This document shows, one piece after another, positions 26,167-34,772 of a stretch of 64,000 nucleotides of DNA. The translations under genes were made by a program, and so were the position numbers. This stretch comes from Eubacteriaceae bacterium (GTDB taxonomy: Bacteria; Bacillota; Clostridia; Peptostreptococcales; Anaerovoracaceae), in assembly GCA_022652985.1 (NCBI GenBank), contig JALCRY010000002.1, forward strand, positions 49,185 to 113,184, in the 5' to 3' direction. Under the pieces are notes generated by a model. It searched no databases and was not told the origin of the DNA. It was given only the letters and a program-made list of their open reading frames with translations. Every line of letters begins with the position of its first letter. The stretch's first letter is position 1.

Positions 26167-27054
26167 TTATTTTATATGGTTCGTCAGTGTTCCTATTCCC
26201 TCGATCTCGCACTCGATAGTATCGCCGTGCTCCATGTATTTCGGAGGATCCATACCCATGCCCACTCCCGCAGGCGTACCTGTCGCTATGATGTCGCCCG
26301 GCTCCAGCGTCAGCCCCGCCGATATCGTGGAAATAAGCGTCGGGATATCGTTGATCAGAAGTTCCGTATTCGAATCCTGACGAGGCTCCCCGTTCAGTCT
26401 GCTGCAGATATGCAGTGCCGGCGGAAAGGCAATATCGCTCTTGTAGACTATGCATGGTCCCATCGCCGTGTATGTGTCGAGACTCTTTCCGCGCATCCAC
26501 TGGACATGCTGCCTCTGCAGTTTTCTGGAAGAATAGTCGTTGAATACTGAATAGCCGAAGATCACCGACTCAGCGTCCTCCTTCGCGACATCCTTGCAGC
26601 GTTTGCCGATTATTACTGCCAGTTCCGCTTCATAATCAAGCTCCGGGTCGATATCACTGCGGAAATCCACTTCATCCCCGCCGCCGAGAATGCGGATAGC
26701 GCGCTTGCCGAAAAATATCGGATCAGGCTGGTCGAACTTCGCCTCGCGGATCACACCGGTCTCCTCGCCGTGGGCCTTGTAATTCACTCCGATGCAGATG
26801 ACGTCATGTACAGGCTTTTCGATCGGCGCCAGAACACGGACATCCTCGATCTTTTCCACCGGATATTTGTCATAGCCGTCCGGCACGAGCTGCAGTAATG
26901 TCAGTTCGTCGCCGCGTATTTCTTCGATCATCTGGGTCATGTCCGCAAACGCCTTGTTCGGCAGTACATCGCGCAGGCTCACTACTCCGTTTTCGTCACG
27001 CGTCATTACCCCGAGATCAGTACCTCTTTTTCCTTCATATCTGATAAATTTCAT
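26167..27054 (-). CDS. Fumarylacetoacetate hydrolase-family protein
   Basis: The 295-aa protein belongs to the FAH family, which hydrolyses or decarboxylates beta-diketo acids or isomerises HHDD-type compounds. Typical stretches are DVICIGVNYKAHGEE (about residue 85), the metal-binding Glu/Asp of DPELDYEAELAVIIGK, NDYSSRKLQRQH and the C-terminal GDIIATGTPAGVGMG. Start 27054 is preferred for AAGGGG upstream; an alternative is six codons earlier. The substrate is not predictable. It follows the patatin-like gene by 35 bp. Confidence 0.9.
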   Translation of the reverse strand: MKFIRYEGKRGTDLGVMTRDENGVVSLRDVLPNKAFADMTQMIEEIRGDELTLLQLVPDGYDKYPVEKIEDVRVLAPIEKPVHDVICIGVNYKAHGEETGVIREAKFDQPDPIFFGKRAIRILGGGDEVDFRSDIDPELDYEAELAVIIGKRCKDVAKEDAESVIFGYSVFNDYSSRKLQRQHVQWMRGKSLDTYTAMGPCIVYKSDIAFPPALHICSRLNGEPRQDSNTELLINDIPTLISTISAGLTLEPGDIIATGTPAGVGMGMDPPKYMEHGDTIECEIEGIGTLTNHIK

Positions 27055-27089
27055 GTCGTTCCCCTTTCTCACGTTGGTTTTTCTGTATT

Positions 27090-28415
27090 CTACTCTCCGA
27101 ACAGTCCCTTTTCAACTATATATTTCGCTGTCCGGACTTCATCTTTCATCAGTTTTTCAATATTCCGTCCTGCGTAAATACTGTCTGCGCCGAACTCCTT
27201 CAGGCTGCCGGCGATATACACCGCCAGTGCCTCCGACGGGCACTCCGCTTTCAGAAGCTGCAGCTTCTTCAGCGTGTCGGCCGGTTTTACCCTGTCCGAC
27301 GGCGCCGCCGGCTCGATGCCTCGTTCAGTCAGCATCTTCCGTGCTTCTGCCACTTTGGCCTTCAGCCCGCTTTTCAATGCCGTCCGCGTATATATCTTCT
27401 CCGGATCCAGCCTGAACAGATACGCCGCGTCATCGGCATTCATTACTTCATCGCTTCTGAACGCGCCTTTCTTAAAGGCAAAGCGGTCTCCGTCCAGGAG
27501 TCCGAGCGCCTTCATGCCGTCCAGATATCCGAGCCGCAAGTTTCTCGCGGCGACATCCGGTTCAAAGATCAGGAAGTTCCCGAGATCCCATTTCGGTTCA
27601 ACGAGGATGTAATGCGGATGTCTCCTGGCGACTTCTTCCAGCAGCTTTTTGTCCACTGTGCCCACGGCTTTCAGATTCACTGCCACGATCCTCTCGACTC
27701 CGCGGAACAGCGCCATCTTCACCGGCAGATTATCTCCGTAACCGCCGTCCACATATTTTCGGTCTCCGATCATCGCATATCTCGCCGCCGGGAAACATGA
27801 CGCGCTGGCCGCGATATGTTCATGCAGCATATCATGCGGAATATCTTCTTTATAAAAATATTCTTCACGGAACGCCGGATACTCGCAGGTGATCATGCCG
27901 TAATCGACTTTCGATTTAAAGAACTTTCCGGCCGGAATGTATTTTTTGAGGACATTCAGCATGCCGGAGCTGCCCGCTCCGTGCTCTTTGATTATCTCTT
28001 TGGAATAGATGAGTGCATCGTCGACTGTCATACCTGCTTTTCTGGCAAAGGCATCGTTCAGTTCACGGCCCTTTTCACCGATGACGCCGCTCAGTGTCTC
28101 GAACGCGCCTCCCACTCTGGAGTACTTATCGCTGAGTTCGTCTATACTTCTGACTATCGTATCGAGCCTGTCGAAATACGGCTTGGCGTCCGTGTCTCTG
28201 TCGAATATCATATCTGTTTCCAGCGTCTTCCAGAGCTCGCCCGCGCGTGCCGCATCGCCGAGCACGACCATGGCCGCATTGATGGCTCCGACCGAAGTTC
28301 CGCATGCCATATCGATATCGATCCCTGCCTCGCAGAGCGCCTGCCAGACGCCGACTTCATAGCTGCCCCGGCTTCCTCCTCCGCTCAGCACGAGCGCCGT
28401 CTTCATTTTTTTCAT
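27090..28415 (-). CDS. Patatin-like phospholipase family protein
   Basis: This serine lipid acyl hydrolase has 441 aa. The oxyanion loop is GGGSRGSYE (about 12-20), the nucleophile is Ser41 in GTSVG, and the Asp of the dyad is in DGGYGDNLPV near residue 220. The remaining C-terminal third is helical and unassigned. I placed the start at 28415, where GAGGGGG precedes the ATG; the upstream 13 open codons fall beyond it. It has no signal peptide, so it should act at the inner membrane face or on cytosolic lipids. FAH follows closely. Confidence 0.9.
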   Translation of the reverse strand: MKKMKTALVLSGGGSRGSYEVGVWQALCEAGIDIDMACGTSVGAINAAMVVLGDAARAGELWKTLETDMIFDRDTDAKPYFDRLDTIVRSIDELSDKYSRVGGAFETLSGVIGEKGRELNDAFARKAGMTVDDALIYSKEIIKEHGAGSSGMLNVLKKYIPAGKFFKSKVDYGMITCEYPAFREEYFYKEDIPHDMLHEHIAASASCFPAARYAMIGDRKYVDGGYGDNLPVKMALFRGVERIVAVNLKAVGTVDKKLLEEVARRHPHYILVEPKWDLGNFLIFEPDVAARNLRLGYLDGMKALGLLDGDRFAFKKGAFRSDEVMNADDAAYLFRLDPEKIYTRTALKSGLKAKVAEARKMLTERGIEPAAPSDRVKPADTLKKLQLLKAECPSEALAVYIAGSLKEFGADSIYAGRNIEKLMKDEVRTAKYIVEKGLFGE

Positions 28416-28465
28416 GACCTGCCCCCTCACTGTTTTATATACATATAATAACATGCGGCGGGCCC

Positions 28466-28496
28466 GAATAAAAGAGCGCCCGACTCCGGACGCTCT
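28466..28496 (-). terminator. Terminator of the ECF S-component gene
   Basis: On the minus strand nine-pair arms (28496-28488, 28481-28473, one T-G pair) with a six-base loop are followed by TTTTATT. Confidence 0.75.
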
Positions 28497-28546
28497 GTGT
28501 TTTCCTGATTTGTGTGATCTAATATCGACTTTTTATGCTCCGATAC

Positions 28547-29131
28547 CTAGGCGGCGCTCCTTCTGGCTTTGCCTACAGGTACTACTCGATAGGCGAACTT
28601 CGCTCCTACCGGAGTCTTGGCCAGCGCATTCACGAGCGCGATCGCCAGCACCATGCCGACCGCGAACTGAGTCGTATTGAGAGGTATCTCTATGAGAGGC
28701 ACTCCCCAATTGCCGTACATGACGACTTCAGCAAAGTAATACCCCGTGACCATCGTGATCCCGCCCAGCGCCATGCCGACGATCTGCATAATGCGGTTTC
28801 TCCCTTCATGCTCAGGAGACATAGCTTTGGCCAGGAACAGTCCCATAACGACCGCCATGAGCGCTTTGATGCCGAGCGTCCACGGAGCGAAATACATATA
28901 TCCGCTTATCGCATCGGCCATAGCCGATCCGACTCCCGCCGCCACGGCGCCGTATTTCCATCCCAGCATGATGACCGACAGGAAAATAGCCGCATCACCG
29001 AGATTTATATATCCTTTTGTTGTAGGACTCGGAACTCTGATGATCATTGTCAGGACCATGATGACTCCCATCATCAGTGCCGTCACTACCAGCAATGTTG
29101 TTTTGTTTTCCACCTTCAATGAATTCTGCAT
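28547..29131 (-). CDS. ECF transporter S component, probably vitamin B6-type
   Basis: This membrane substrate-binding subunit of an energy-coupling-factor transporter has 194 aa and about six helices. The family-typical GYINLGDAAIFLSVIMLGWKYGAVAAGVGSAMADAISGY lies at roughly residues 40-78. It needs shared EcfA/EcfT subunits encoded elsewhere. The divergent neighbour is a MocR/PdxR-like regulator, and such pairs are usually linked to pyridoxal-5'-phosphate supply, so a pyridoxine-type substrate is my inference; other vitamins remain possible. A terminator follows the gene. Confidence 0.82.
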   Translation of the reverse strand: MQNSLKVENKTTLLVVTALMMGVIMVLTMIIRVPSPTTKGYINLGDAAIFLSVIMLGWKYGAVAAGVGSAMADAISGYMYFAPWTLGIKALMAVVMGLFLAKAMSPEHEGRNRIMQIVGMALGGITMVTGYYFAEVVMYGNWGVPLIEIPLNTTQFAVGMVLAIALVNALAKTPVGAKFAYRVVPVGKARRSAA

Positions 29132-29171
29132 TTTGCTGCGCCTCCTTATTTCTGTTGCCGCGTTCTTGTTC

Positions 29172-29212
29172 GTGTATTATAATAGCACCATAGTGTTATT
29201 AGTTAAATACAC
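29172..29212. promoter_or_regulatory. Nested inverted repeats in the ECF/MocR divergent promoter
   Basis: AATAGCAC-CATA-GTGTTATT (29181-29200, one G-T mismatch) lies inside a second pair GTGTATT / AATACAC (29172-29178, 29206-29212). A TATAAT that reads on both strands sits at 29176-29183. The site would cover the -10 region of the ECF gene and may be the operator of the MocR protein. Confidence 0.5.
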
Positions 29213-29251
29213 ATTTTTATTTATTTTTATATATACAGTTTGAGGTGAAAA

Positions 29252-30640
29252 ATGAAAGCAATAATACCCGATTTCAGCCATAAATCCGACAAACCTCTAT
29301 ATCAGCAGCTTTACGAATATATACGTGACGGAATTATCGAAAAAGAAATTGTTACCTCTGAAAAGCTCCCTTCTCTGCGAAATCTGTCAGAGAGTCTCGG
29401 CATATCACTGACCACAGTCGAACTGGCGTACAATCAGCTCCTGGTCGAAGGCTATATCTACAGCCGTCCGCACAGCGGATATTACGTCGGTGAAATGTAC
29501 TGGCCGGATGACGGCGAGGCCTCCGGGACAGCTTCCGAGACGGGCCACAGTTCGTATCTGTCCGAGATGAAAGCCCCCGACCTTTACTGCGATCCTTCGT
29601 CATTCGATTTCAACAAATGGAAGAAATGCATGTCCAGAGTCCTGAACGATCACCGTGATCTCCTGCTCTTCGAATCTGATACCCAGGGCGAGGAATCGCT
29701 GCGATACGAGATCTCCAAATATGTCTACAGCTCCCGCGGTGTAAAATGCACGCCCGACCAGATCGTTATCGCCGCCGGCACGCAGCAGATCACTTCGCAT
29801 CTGGCCAGGATATTACAGCGAATGGGGATCAGCCATGTAGCGTCGGAGGATCCCGGCTATCTCCCGGTAATAAACATTTTCCGCGACCGCGGTTTTACGG
29901 TGACCCCGGTCGAAGTCAGGAGCGACGGCATCGACATCGGAAAACTGCCTGTCAATATCCGCGCGGCCGCTTACGTCAACCCGTCGAACCAGTTCCCTAC
30001 GGGCGCGGTCATGCCGGCCGGCCGCAGGTACCAGCTGATCGACTGGGCGGCGAAAAACAGTTCCTTTATCATCGAAGATGATTATGACAGCGAGCTCCGG
30101 TATTTCGGAAAGCCGGTCCCGGCGCTCCAGGGTCTGGACAGACACGGCTGCGTGATTTATCTCGGCTCGTTCAGTTCGACGCTGCTGCAGTCGATCAGGC
30201 TCAGCTATATGGTCCTGCCCGCCGAAATGACCGAAGTCTTCAATGAAATCAGAGCCGATTATGACCAGACTTGCTCCAAGGCGGAACAGCTCACGCTGGC
30301 GCTGTTTATGGAAGCCGGATATTACCGCGCCGGCATCCGCAAGCTGCGGCAGCTGTATTCAAAAAAACTGAAAGCCGCGCTGGACGCCCTGCGGAAATAT
30401 CCCGACATAGCTGAACCGATAAACACTGAATCGGGCCTCAATATAATCGTCCGCGTACGCAGCGAAAAACCGATGTCCGTGCTTGCCGGCGAAGCGCGCA
30501 GCGTCGGCGTCGTCGCGAACCCGATGGTGCCTGTAACGTCCGGGCCGCACGGGAACTCGCTCATATTTTATTACAGCCTCATCCCGCTCGGCAGCATAGA
30601 AAAGGCAGTCGGCGATATGGTGCGGCTGTGGAAATCATGA
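29252..30640 (+). CDS. MocR/PdxR-like GntR-aminotransferase regulator without PLP lysine
   Basis: The 462-aa protein joins an N-terminal GntR winged helix (about 12-82) to a class I aminotransferase-like domain (about 115-460). PdxR-type members bind PLP through a lysine and control vitamin B6 genes. Conserved parts such as VNPSNQFPTG and IIEDDYDSELRY are present. The PLP-lysine motif, usually SFSK, reads GSFSSTLLQSIRLSY, with Ser309 in place of Lys. PLP could then bind only non-covalently, or another ligand is sensed. It is divergent from the ECF S component, its likely target. Confidence 0.88.
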   Translation: MKAIIPDFSHKSDKPLYQQLYEYIRDGIIEKEIVTSEKLPSLRNLSESLGISLTTVELAYNQLLVEGYIYSRPHSGYYVGEMYWPDDGEASGTASETGHSSYLSEMKAPDLYCDPSSFDFNKWKKCMSRVLNDHRDLLLFESDTQGEESLRYEISKYVYSSRGVKCTPDQIVIAAGTQQITSHLARILQRMGISHVASEDPGYLPVINIFRDRGFTVTPVEVRSDGIDIGKLPVNIRAAAYVNPSNQFPTGAVMPAGRRYQLIDWAAKNSSFIIEDDYDSELRYFGKPVPALQGLDRHGCVIYLGSFSSTLLQSIRLSYMVLPAEMTEVFNEIRADYDQTCSKAEQLTLALFMEAGYYRAGIRKLRQLYSKKLKAALDALRKYPDIAEPINTESGLNIIVRVRSEKPMSVLAGEARSVGVVANPMVPVTSGPHGNSLIFYYSLIPLGSIEKAVGDMVRLWKS

Positions 30641-30680
30641 TATAATATTCGCATATTGTTCAGTACAGGAGGAAGTTAAC

Positions 30681-31403
30681 ATGGAATTACAAACAGCAAT
30701 AGACAACAGACAAAGCATAAGACGTTTTAAAGAAGGAACTATTCCTGACGAAGATATCAGAGAAATAATCGATGCCGCCAGAAAGGCTCCGTCAGGACAC
30801 AACCTGCAGCCGTGGTATTTCGTGGCCATCAAGGACAAGGCGCTCAAGGACAAGATCGCCGATGCCATGGAAGCGAAAGCGGCCGAAGCTGCCCGGATAA
30901 TAAAAGAGATCTATGTGGACGGCACGCGCGAAGCAACCGACACTCCGTTCTCACACGGAGATCTGCCGAAAGCCGCGACCGACCCTGACAAGTTCATGAA
31001 GTTCACCGAACGCTTTATTTCATTCTCGCGCAACGCGCCGGTCCTGATCCTCGTGCTTTCGACCGAACCCGCGGAAGTCTTTTTCGCCGATGCCGTCATG
31101 CGCACTGAGAAGATCCCGGAGGATTTCATCGGTCAGGTGCTCTACAAGTTCAACCCGACGATGCAGTCCATCGGCGCCGCTGTGGAAAACATGATGCTGA
31201 AAGCCGTAGAACTCGGCTACGGCGCCTGCTGGCAGTCCGGCCCGAACGCGTGCTGGAAGGAAGTCACCGCAGTCATGAAAGAAGCCGGCTTCGAGAAGGA
31301 AGGCTACACTATCTGCGCATACGTGCCGATGGGGATACCGGAAGACGACCAGAAGAGCCCGAATAAACTCCCGCTCGAAGACGTAATGACTATAATAGGA
31401 TAA
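30681..31403 (+). CDS. Nitroreductase-family flavoprotein
   Basis: This 240-aa FMN-dependent oxidoreductase has the nitroreductase fold. The N-terminal NRQSIRRFKEGTIPDEDIREIIDAARKAPSGHNLQPWYF gives the phosphate- and ribityl-binding residues (Arg, Ser, Asn). The mid-region AAVENMMLKAVELGYGACW and C-terminal VPMGIPEDDQK are also family-typical. Its physiological substrate is open. AGGAGG lies before the start, 40 bp after the MocR gene, so it may be read through from it. Confidence 0.9.
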   Translation: MELQTAIDNRQSIRRFKEGTIPDEDIREIIDAARKAPSGHNLQPWYFVAIKDKALKDKIADAMEAKAAEAARIIKEIYVDGTREATDTPFSHGDLPKAATDPDKFMKFTERFISFSRNAPVLILVLSTEPAEVFFADAVMRTEKIPEDFIGQVLYKFNPTMQSIGAAVENMMLKAVELGYGACWQSGPNACWKEVTAVMKEAGFEKEGYTICAYVPMGIPEDDQKSPNKLPLEDVMTIIG

Positions 31404-31429
31404 GGACAAACTCCGGAAATATAAAAAAG

Positions 31430-31464
31430 CGGCGTGATTTTCATTGGTTTGAAAAATTACGCCG
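31430..31464. terminator. Bidirectional terminator between the nitroreductase and lipoprotein genes
   Basis: CGGCGT / ACGCCG arms extended by an A/T-rich pairable stretch (GATTTTC with GAAAAAT) are flanked by an A run and a T run. Confidence 0.75.
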
Positions 31465-31479
31465 TTTTCTGATTCTCCG

Positions 31480-32040
31480 CTATTTATTCAGATACTCCGT
31501 AATGGTCTGGTCCCAGACTTTGCGTTCTTTTACGCCCGCCTGGTCCTTGCCGACCTGTTTGCCGTTCGCATCGACGAAAATCGTCACCGGTATTACTTCG
31601 AGCGACTTCTGCATTTTGCCGACCATTTTCTTCGAAGGTATTATATTCATATAGGTTACGTTGTGCTCGTCGAGGCTGTTCTCCGCGCGGGCCAGTTTAT
31701 TTTCGACTACGCCCTTGTTCTTTTCGCGGACATTCGCCATGACACCGATGACCTGCATGTCGTCTTCATATTCCTTGCTGATATCTTCGATCGTGTCGAA
31801 CTGCCTGATGCCGGCGCTGTCGTAGGTGCCCCAGAAATACAGCATCGTGAGCTTATGACCCTTGAAAATACTGCTGTCCACTTTCTTGCCGGAAATCGTT
31901 TCACCGGAAAAAGTATCCATGAATTTCGAGGCGCTGCGCACGTTGTCGGCGCCTTTATTCGTATATCCTGCCATCCAGCAGCCGCTCATCATCACAGTCA
32001 CGCACAGCAGCATGACCGCCAGAGAAATTTTCTTTTTCAT
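31480..32040 (-). CDS. Thioredoxin-fold (TlpA-like) lipoprotein lacking CxxC
   Basis: This 186-aa membrane-anchored extracellular protein has a lipoprotein signal ending MMSGC, with the lipidated Cys21. The rest has a TlpA/ResA-like thioredoxin fold, seen in KLTMLYFWGTYDSAG, QVIGVMANV and the cis-Pro segment EVIPVTIFVDANGK. The redox motif expected after FWxTW reads Asp74-Ser-Ala-Gly77, so both cysteines are missing and thiol exchange is not possible. The start at 32040 gives the signal peptide directly and has AAAGGATG upstream. It is divergent from the ArsR/P-type ATPase operon; a role in metal or heme binding is a guess. Confidence 0.85.
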   Translation of the reverse strand: MKKKISLAVMLLCVTVMMSGCWMAGYTNKGADNVRSASKFMDTFSGETISGKKVDSSIFKGHKLTMLYFWGTYDSAGIRQFDTIEDISKEYEDDMQVIGVMANVREKNKGVVENKLARAENSLDEHNVTYMNIIPSKKMVGKMQKSLEVIPVTIFVDANGKQVGKDQAGVKERKVWDQTITEYLNK

Positions 32041-32117
32041 CCTCGGAACATCCTTTCTTTCATCTGTATTATTATAACCGACAGCGGCGGAAAAGGCACC
32101 CCTTTTCATTATTGATA

Positions 32118-32181
32118 TTGCATTCATGACACACAGGGCGTATAATTTCTTTGCAGGAACAATTAAACGATTGTTTAATTG
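32118..32181 (+). promoter_or_regulatory. Promoter and ArsR/SmtB-type operator of the metal-ATPase operon
   Basis: TTGCAT (32118-32123), a 17-bp spacer and TATAAT (32141-32146) form the promoter. A perfect inverted repeat CAATTAAAC-GATT-GTTTAATTG (32160-32181) lies just after the expected start site, as for SmtB/CadC-type autorepression. Confidence 0.8.
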
Positions 32182-32228
32182 TTTAATCGACGGGTATCTA
32201 TGCAGAAATCAAACAGGAGATCAGATAT

Positions 32229-32600
32229 ATGAAAAAAGTTATCAACGGCATCGAGCTGCCTCATGCGCACAATGATGCCACAGTAAAATTACTGCAGGAA
32301 CGTCCGGACGCGGAGACATTTACCGAAGTTTCGGGTGTGTTCGCGCTCATCAGCGATGCGACGAGGCTGAAGATATTGTGGCTGCTCTGCCACACCGAAG
32401 AATGCGTCATCAACATCGCCGCGGCCGCGGAAATGAGTTCACCGGCGGTATCGCACCACCTCAGGCTGCTCCGTCAGGCCGGACTGATAAAATCGCACAA
32501 GGAAGGCAAAGAAGTATATTACACGCTGGCTGACAGCGAAGAAGCGCAGCTGGTGCACACTATCATCGACGCGACATTCGATATGAACTGCAGAAAGTAG
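32229..32600 (+). CDS. ArsR/SmtB-family metal-sensing repressor
   Basis: This 123-aa winged-helix repressor has the core FALISDATRLKILWLLCHTEECVINIAAAAEMSSPAVSHHLRLLRQAGLI (about residues 37-87). The cysteines in LLCHTEECV match the position of the alpha3 metal site (ELCVCD) of CadC/ArsR proteins, and the C-terminal HTIIDATFDMNC could supply alpha5 ligands. It should release its operator when bound by Cd, Zn or Pb, and it precedes the metal ATPase by eight bases. Confidence 0.92.
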   Translation: MKKVINGIELPHAHNDATVKLLQERPDAETFTEVSGVFALISDATRLKILWLLCHTEECVINIAAAAEMSSPAVSHHLRLLRQAGLIKSHKEGKEVYYTLADSEEAQLVHTIIDATFDMNCRK

Positions 32601-32608
32601 GCGGCATC

Positions 32609-34678
32609 ATGGATAAAGAACAAAAAATCACCCTGGCGCGAGTGATAATCGCGGCAGTAATATTCGCGGCGGGCGAACTGCTTCATCATTTCGCCGGCAG
32701 CACGGACATCGTACTGTTCGGCGGACTTAAGTGGCTGACCGTTTCGACGGCGTGCTTTCTGGCGGCGTACATCGTTGCCGGTGCAGGCGTGCTTATCGAA
32801 GCTGTCGAACACATAATACACGGAAGCGTTTTCGATGAAGATTTTCTGATGGGCATCGCCACTATCGGCGCGATCTGCCTGCAGCAGTTCGATGAGGCGG
32901 CCGGCGTCATGGTATTTTTCCTTATCGGCGAACTGTTCGAGGAATTTGCAGAAGGACGTTCACGCAGCTCCATCTCGGAGCTCATGGATATACGCCCTGA
33001 TTTCGCCACGCTCCTCACCGGAACGATCAGCAGCGACGGCATCGTCGGCGGCATAGAACAGCAGGTCGATCCTGCCGACGTTCATATAGGCGACATCATC
33101 ATCGTGAAGCCGGGTGAAAAGGTTCCTCTGGACGGCAAGGTCGTAAGCGGCCGCGCCTCGCTCGATACCTCGGCACTCACAGGAGAATCCCTGCCGGCCG
33201 AAATCGAAGAAGGTTCGCATATCGTCAGCGGATGCATAGACCTTGACGGCGTGATCCGCGTAAAAGTCGAAAGTGAATTCGGCGAATCCACGGTTTCGAA
33301 GATCCTCGACCTTGTCGAAAACGCGAGCTCCAAAAAAGCACATATAGAAAAGTTCATTACGAGATTTGCCCGCATATACACCCCGGCGGTCGTGGGCGCG
33401 GCAGCTCTTCTGGCAGTAATACCTCCGCTCTTCGTGCCTGGACAGATGTGGCATACGTGGGTCTACCGCGCGCTGCTATTCCTGGTGATCTCCTGCCCGT
33501 GCGCGCTGGTCATCAGTGTTCCGCTGAGCTTCTTCGGCGGCATCGGCGCCGCATCGAAGTCCGGAGTTCTCGTCAAGGGTTCCAACTATCTCGAAGCTCT
33601 CGGCAAAGTCGATACAGTGATATTCGACAAAACCGGAACGATCACTACAGGTTCGTTCACAGTCACAGATGTAGTCGGACCTGACGACCTTCTGGAGACG
33701 GCGGCGCATGCCGAGTATTACTCGAATCACCCGATCTCGAAATCGATCATTGAAGCATATGCGGCAGTAGGCGGCCGGGCAGACCCGTCCCGTGTCTCCG
33801 ATATTGAGGAAATCGCCGGCAAGGGTCTCAGCGCCAATGTCGACGGGCGCAAAGTATATGCGGGGAACGCGAAGCTCATGGACGACCTGCGCATCAGCGG
33901 CCTCAACAGCGACGATGCGGCAACGCTCGTGCACGTTGCGGTCGAGGAAAACGGCAGCATCAGATATTACGGCAGCATTTCCATCGAAGACACGATAAAG
34001 CCGTGCAGCATCGCGGCGGTCTCCAGACTTGCGGCGGCAGGAGTGAAGCGAACAGTCATGCTGACCGGAGACAGAAAGGTCATAGCTGATAAGATCGCGC
34101 ACATAGTCGGCATCAGCGAAGTGCACAGCGAGCTCCTGCCTGCGGACAAAGTCGCGATCGCCGAAGGGATCATCGGCGGCCGGGCGATAAGCGCAAACAG
34201 CGCCGGCAGCAGCGGCAAAAACAGCACCGGCAGCAGCGGCGAAAGCAGTGCCTGCAGCGACAGCGAAAGCATCTGCGACAGTGACTGCGGCGATAATGAC
34301 CCGGAAAAGATCGGCAGAAACACCGGCAGCCGCAGCGGCAAGGTCGCTTTCGTCGGCGACGGCATCAATGATGCGCCGGTCCTCGCCAGAGCGGATGTCG
34401 GGATCGCCATGGGAGCCCTCGGCAGCCAGGCGGCAATAGAAGCAGCGGATGTTGTCATTATGGATGATGACCTGGAAAAGATCGGCAAAGTAATAGACAT
34501 CGCCCGCAAAACCACTTTCATCGCCAGGCAGAACGTGACGATAGCGCTCACTATCAAAGGGATAATACTGATCCTCGGCGCCATTGGCCTTGCCAACATG
34601 TGGGCCGCGGTGTTTGCCGATGTCGGTGTGACTATGATCGCCATCATCAACGCCATGCGGACGCTGCTCATCAAGTAG
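32609..34678 (+). CDS. Heavy-metal P1B-type ATPase (Cd/Zn/Pb exporter) with unusual insert
   Basis: The 689-aa membrane pump exports soft divalent metals. It has the transmembrane CPC motif (296-298), phosphorylated Asp340 in DKTGT, the SNHP motif (His374), and the hinge GDGINDAP (583-590). It lacks an N-terminal HMA metal-binding domain. Between LPADKVAIAEGI and SGKVAFVGDGIND there are about 55 extra residues (about 522-577) rich in Ser, Gly and Asp with three cysteines (549, 556, 560). They occupy the P-domain site where relatives have only a few residues. ArsR control supports Cd/Zn/Pb rather than Cu. Confidence 0.92.
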   Translation: MDKEQKITLARVIIAAVIFAAGELLHHFAGSTDIVLFGGLKWLTVSTACFLAAYIVAGAGVLIEAVEHIIHGSVFDEDFLMGIATIGAICLQQFDEAAGVMVFFLIGELFEEFAEGRSRSSISELMDIRPDFATLLTGTISSDGIVGGIEQQVDPADVHIGDIIIVKPGEKVPLDGKVVSGRASLDTSALTGESLPAEIEEGSHIVSGCIDLDGVIRVKVESEFGESTVSKILDLVENASSKKAHIEKFITRFARIYTPAVVGAAALLAVIPPLFVPGQMWHTWVYRALLFLVISCPCALVISVPLSFFGGIGAASKSGVLVKGSNYLEALGKVDTVIFDKTGTITTGSFTVTDVVGPDDLLETAAHAEYYSNHPISKSIIEAYAAVGGRADPSRVSDIEEIAGKGLSANVDGRKVYAGNAKLMDDLRISGLNSDDAATLVHVAVEENGSIRYYGSISIEDTIKPCSIAAVSRLAAAGVKRTVMLTGDRKVIADKIAHIVGISEVHSELLPADKVAIAEGIIGGRAISANSAGSSGKNSTGSSGESSACSDSESICDSDCGDNDPEKIGRNTGSRSGKVAFVGDGINDAPVLARADVGIAMGALGSQAAIEAADVVIMDDDLEKIGKVIDIARKTTFIARQNVTIALTIKGIILILGAIGLANMWAAVFADVGVTMIAIINAMRTLLIK

Positions 34679-34737
34679 CCGGCTTTAATTTGTCTGAAAT
34701 ACAATGTGAAAGCTGTGTGAAAATCGCTCCATCTTCA

Positions 34738-34765
34738 TTGACATGACACTTTTGTCATGTAGGAT
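34738..34765 (+). promoter_or_regulatory. Promoter with palindrome before the NlpC/P60 gene
   Basis: TTGACA (34738-34743), a 16-bp spacer and TAGGAT (34760-34765) form a promoter. A perfect CATGACA-CTTT-TGTCATG inverted repeat (34742-34759) fills the spacer. The inferred start would be almost at the ATG at 34773, so the message may be leaderless or a different upstream promoter is used. Confidence 0.5.
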
Positions 34766-34772
34766 AGAGCCC

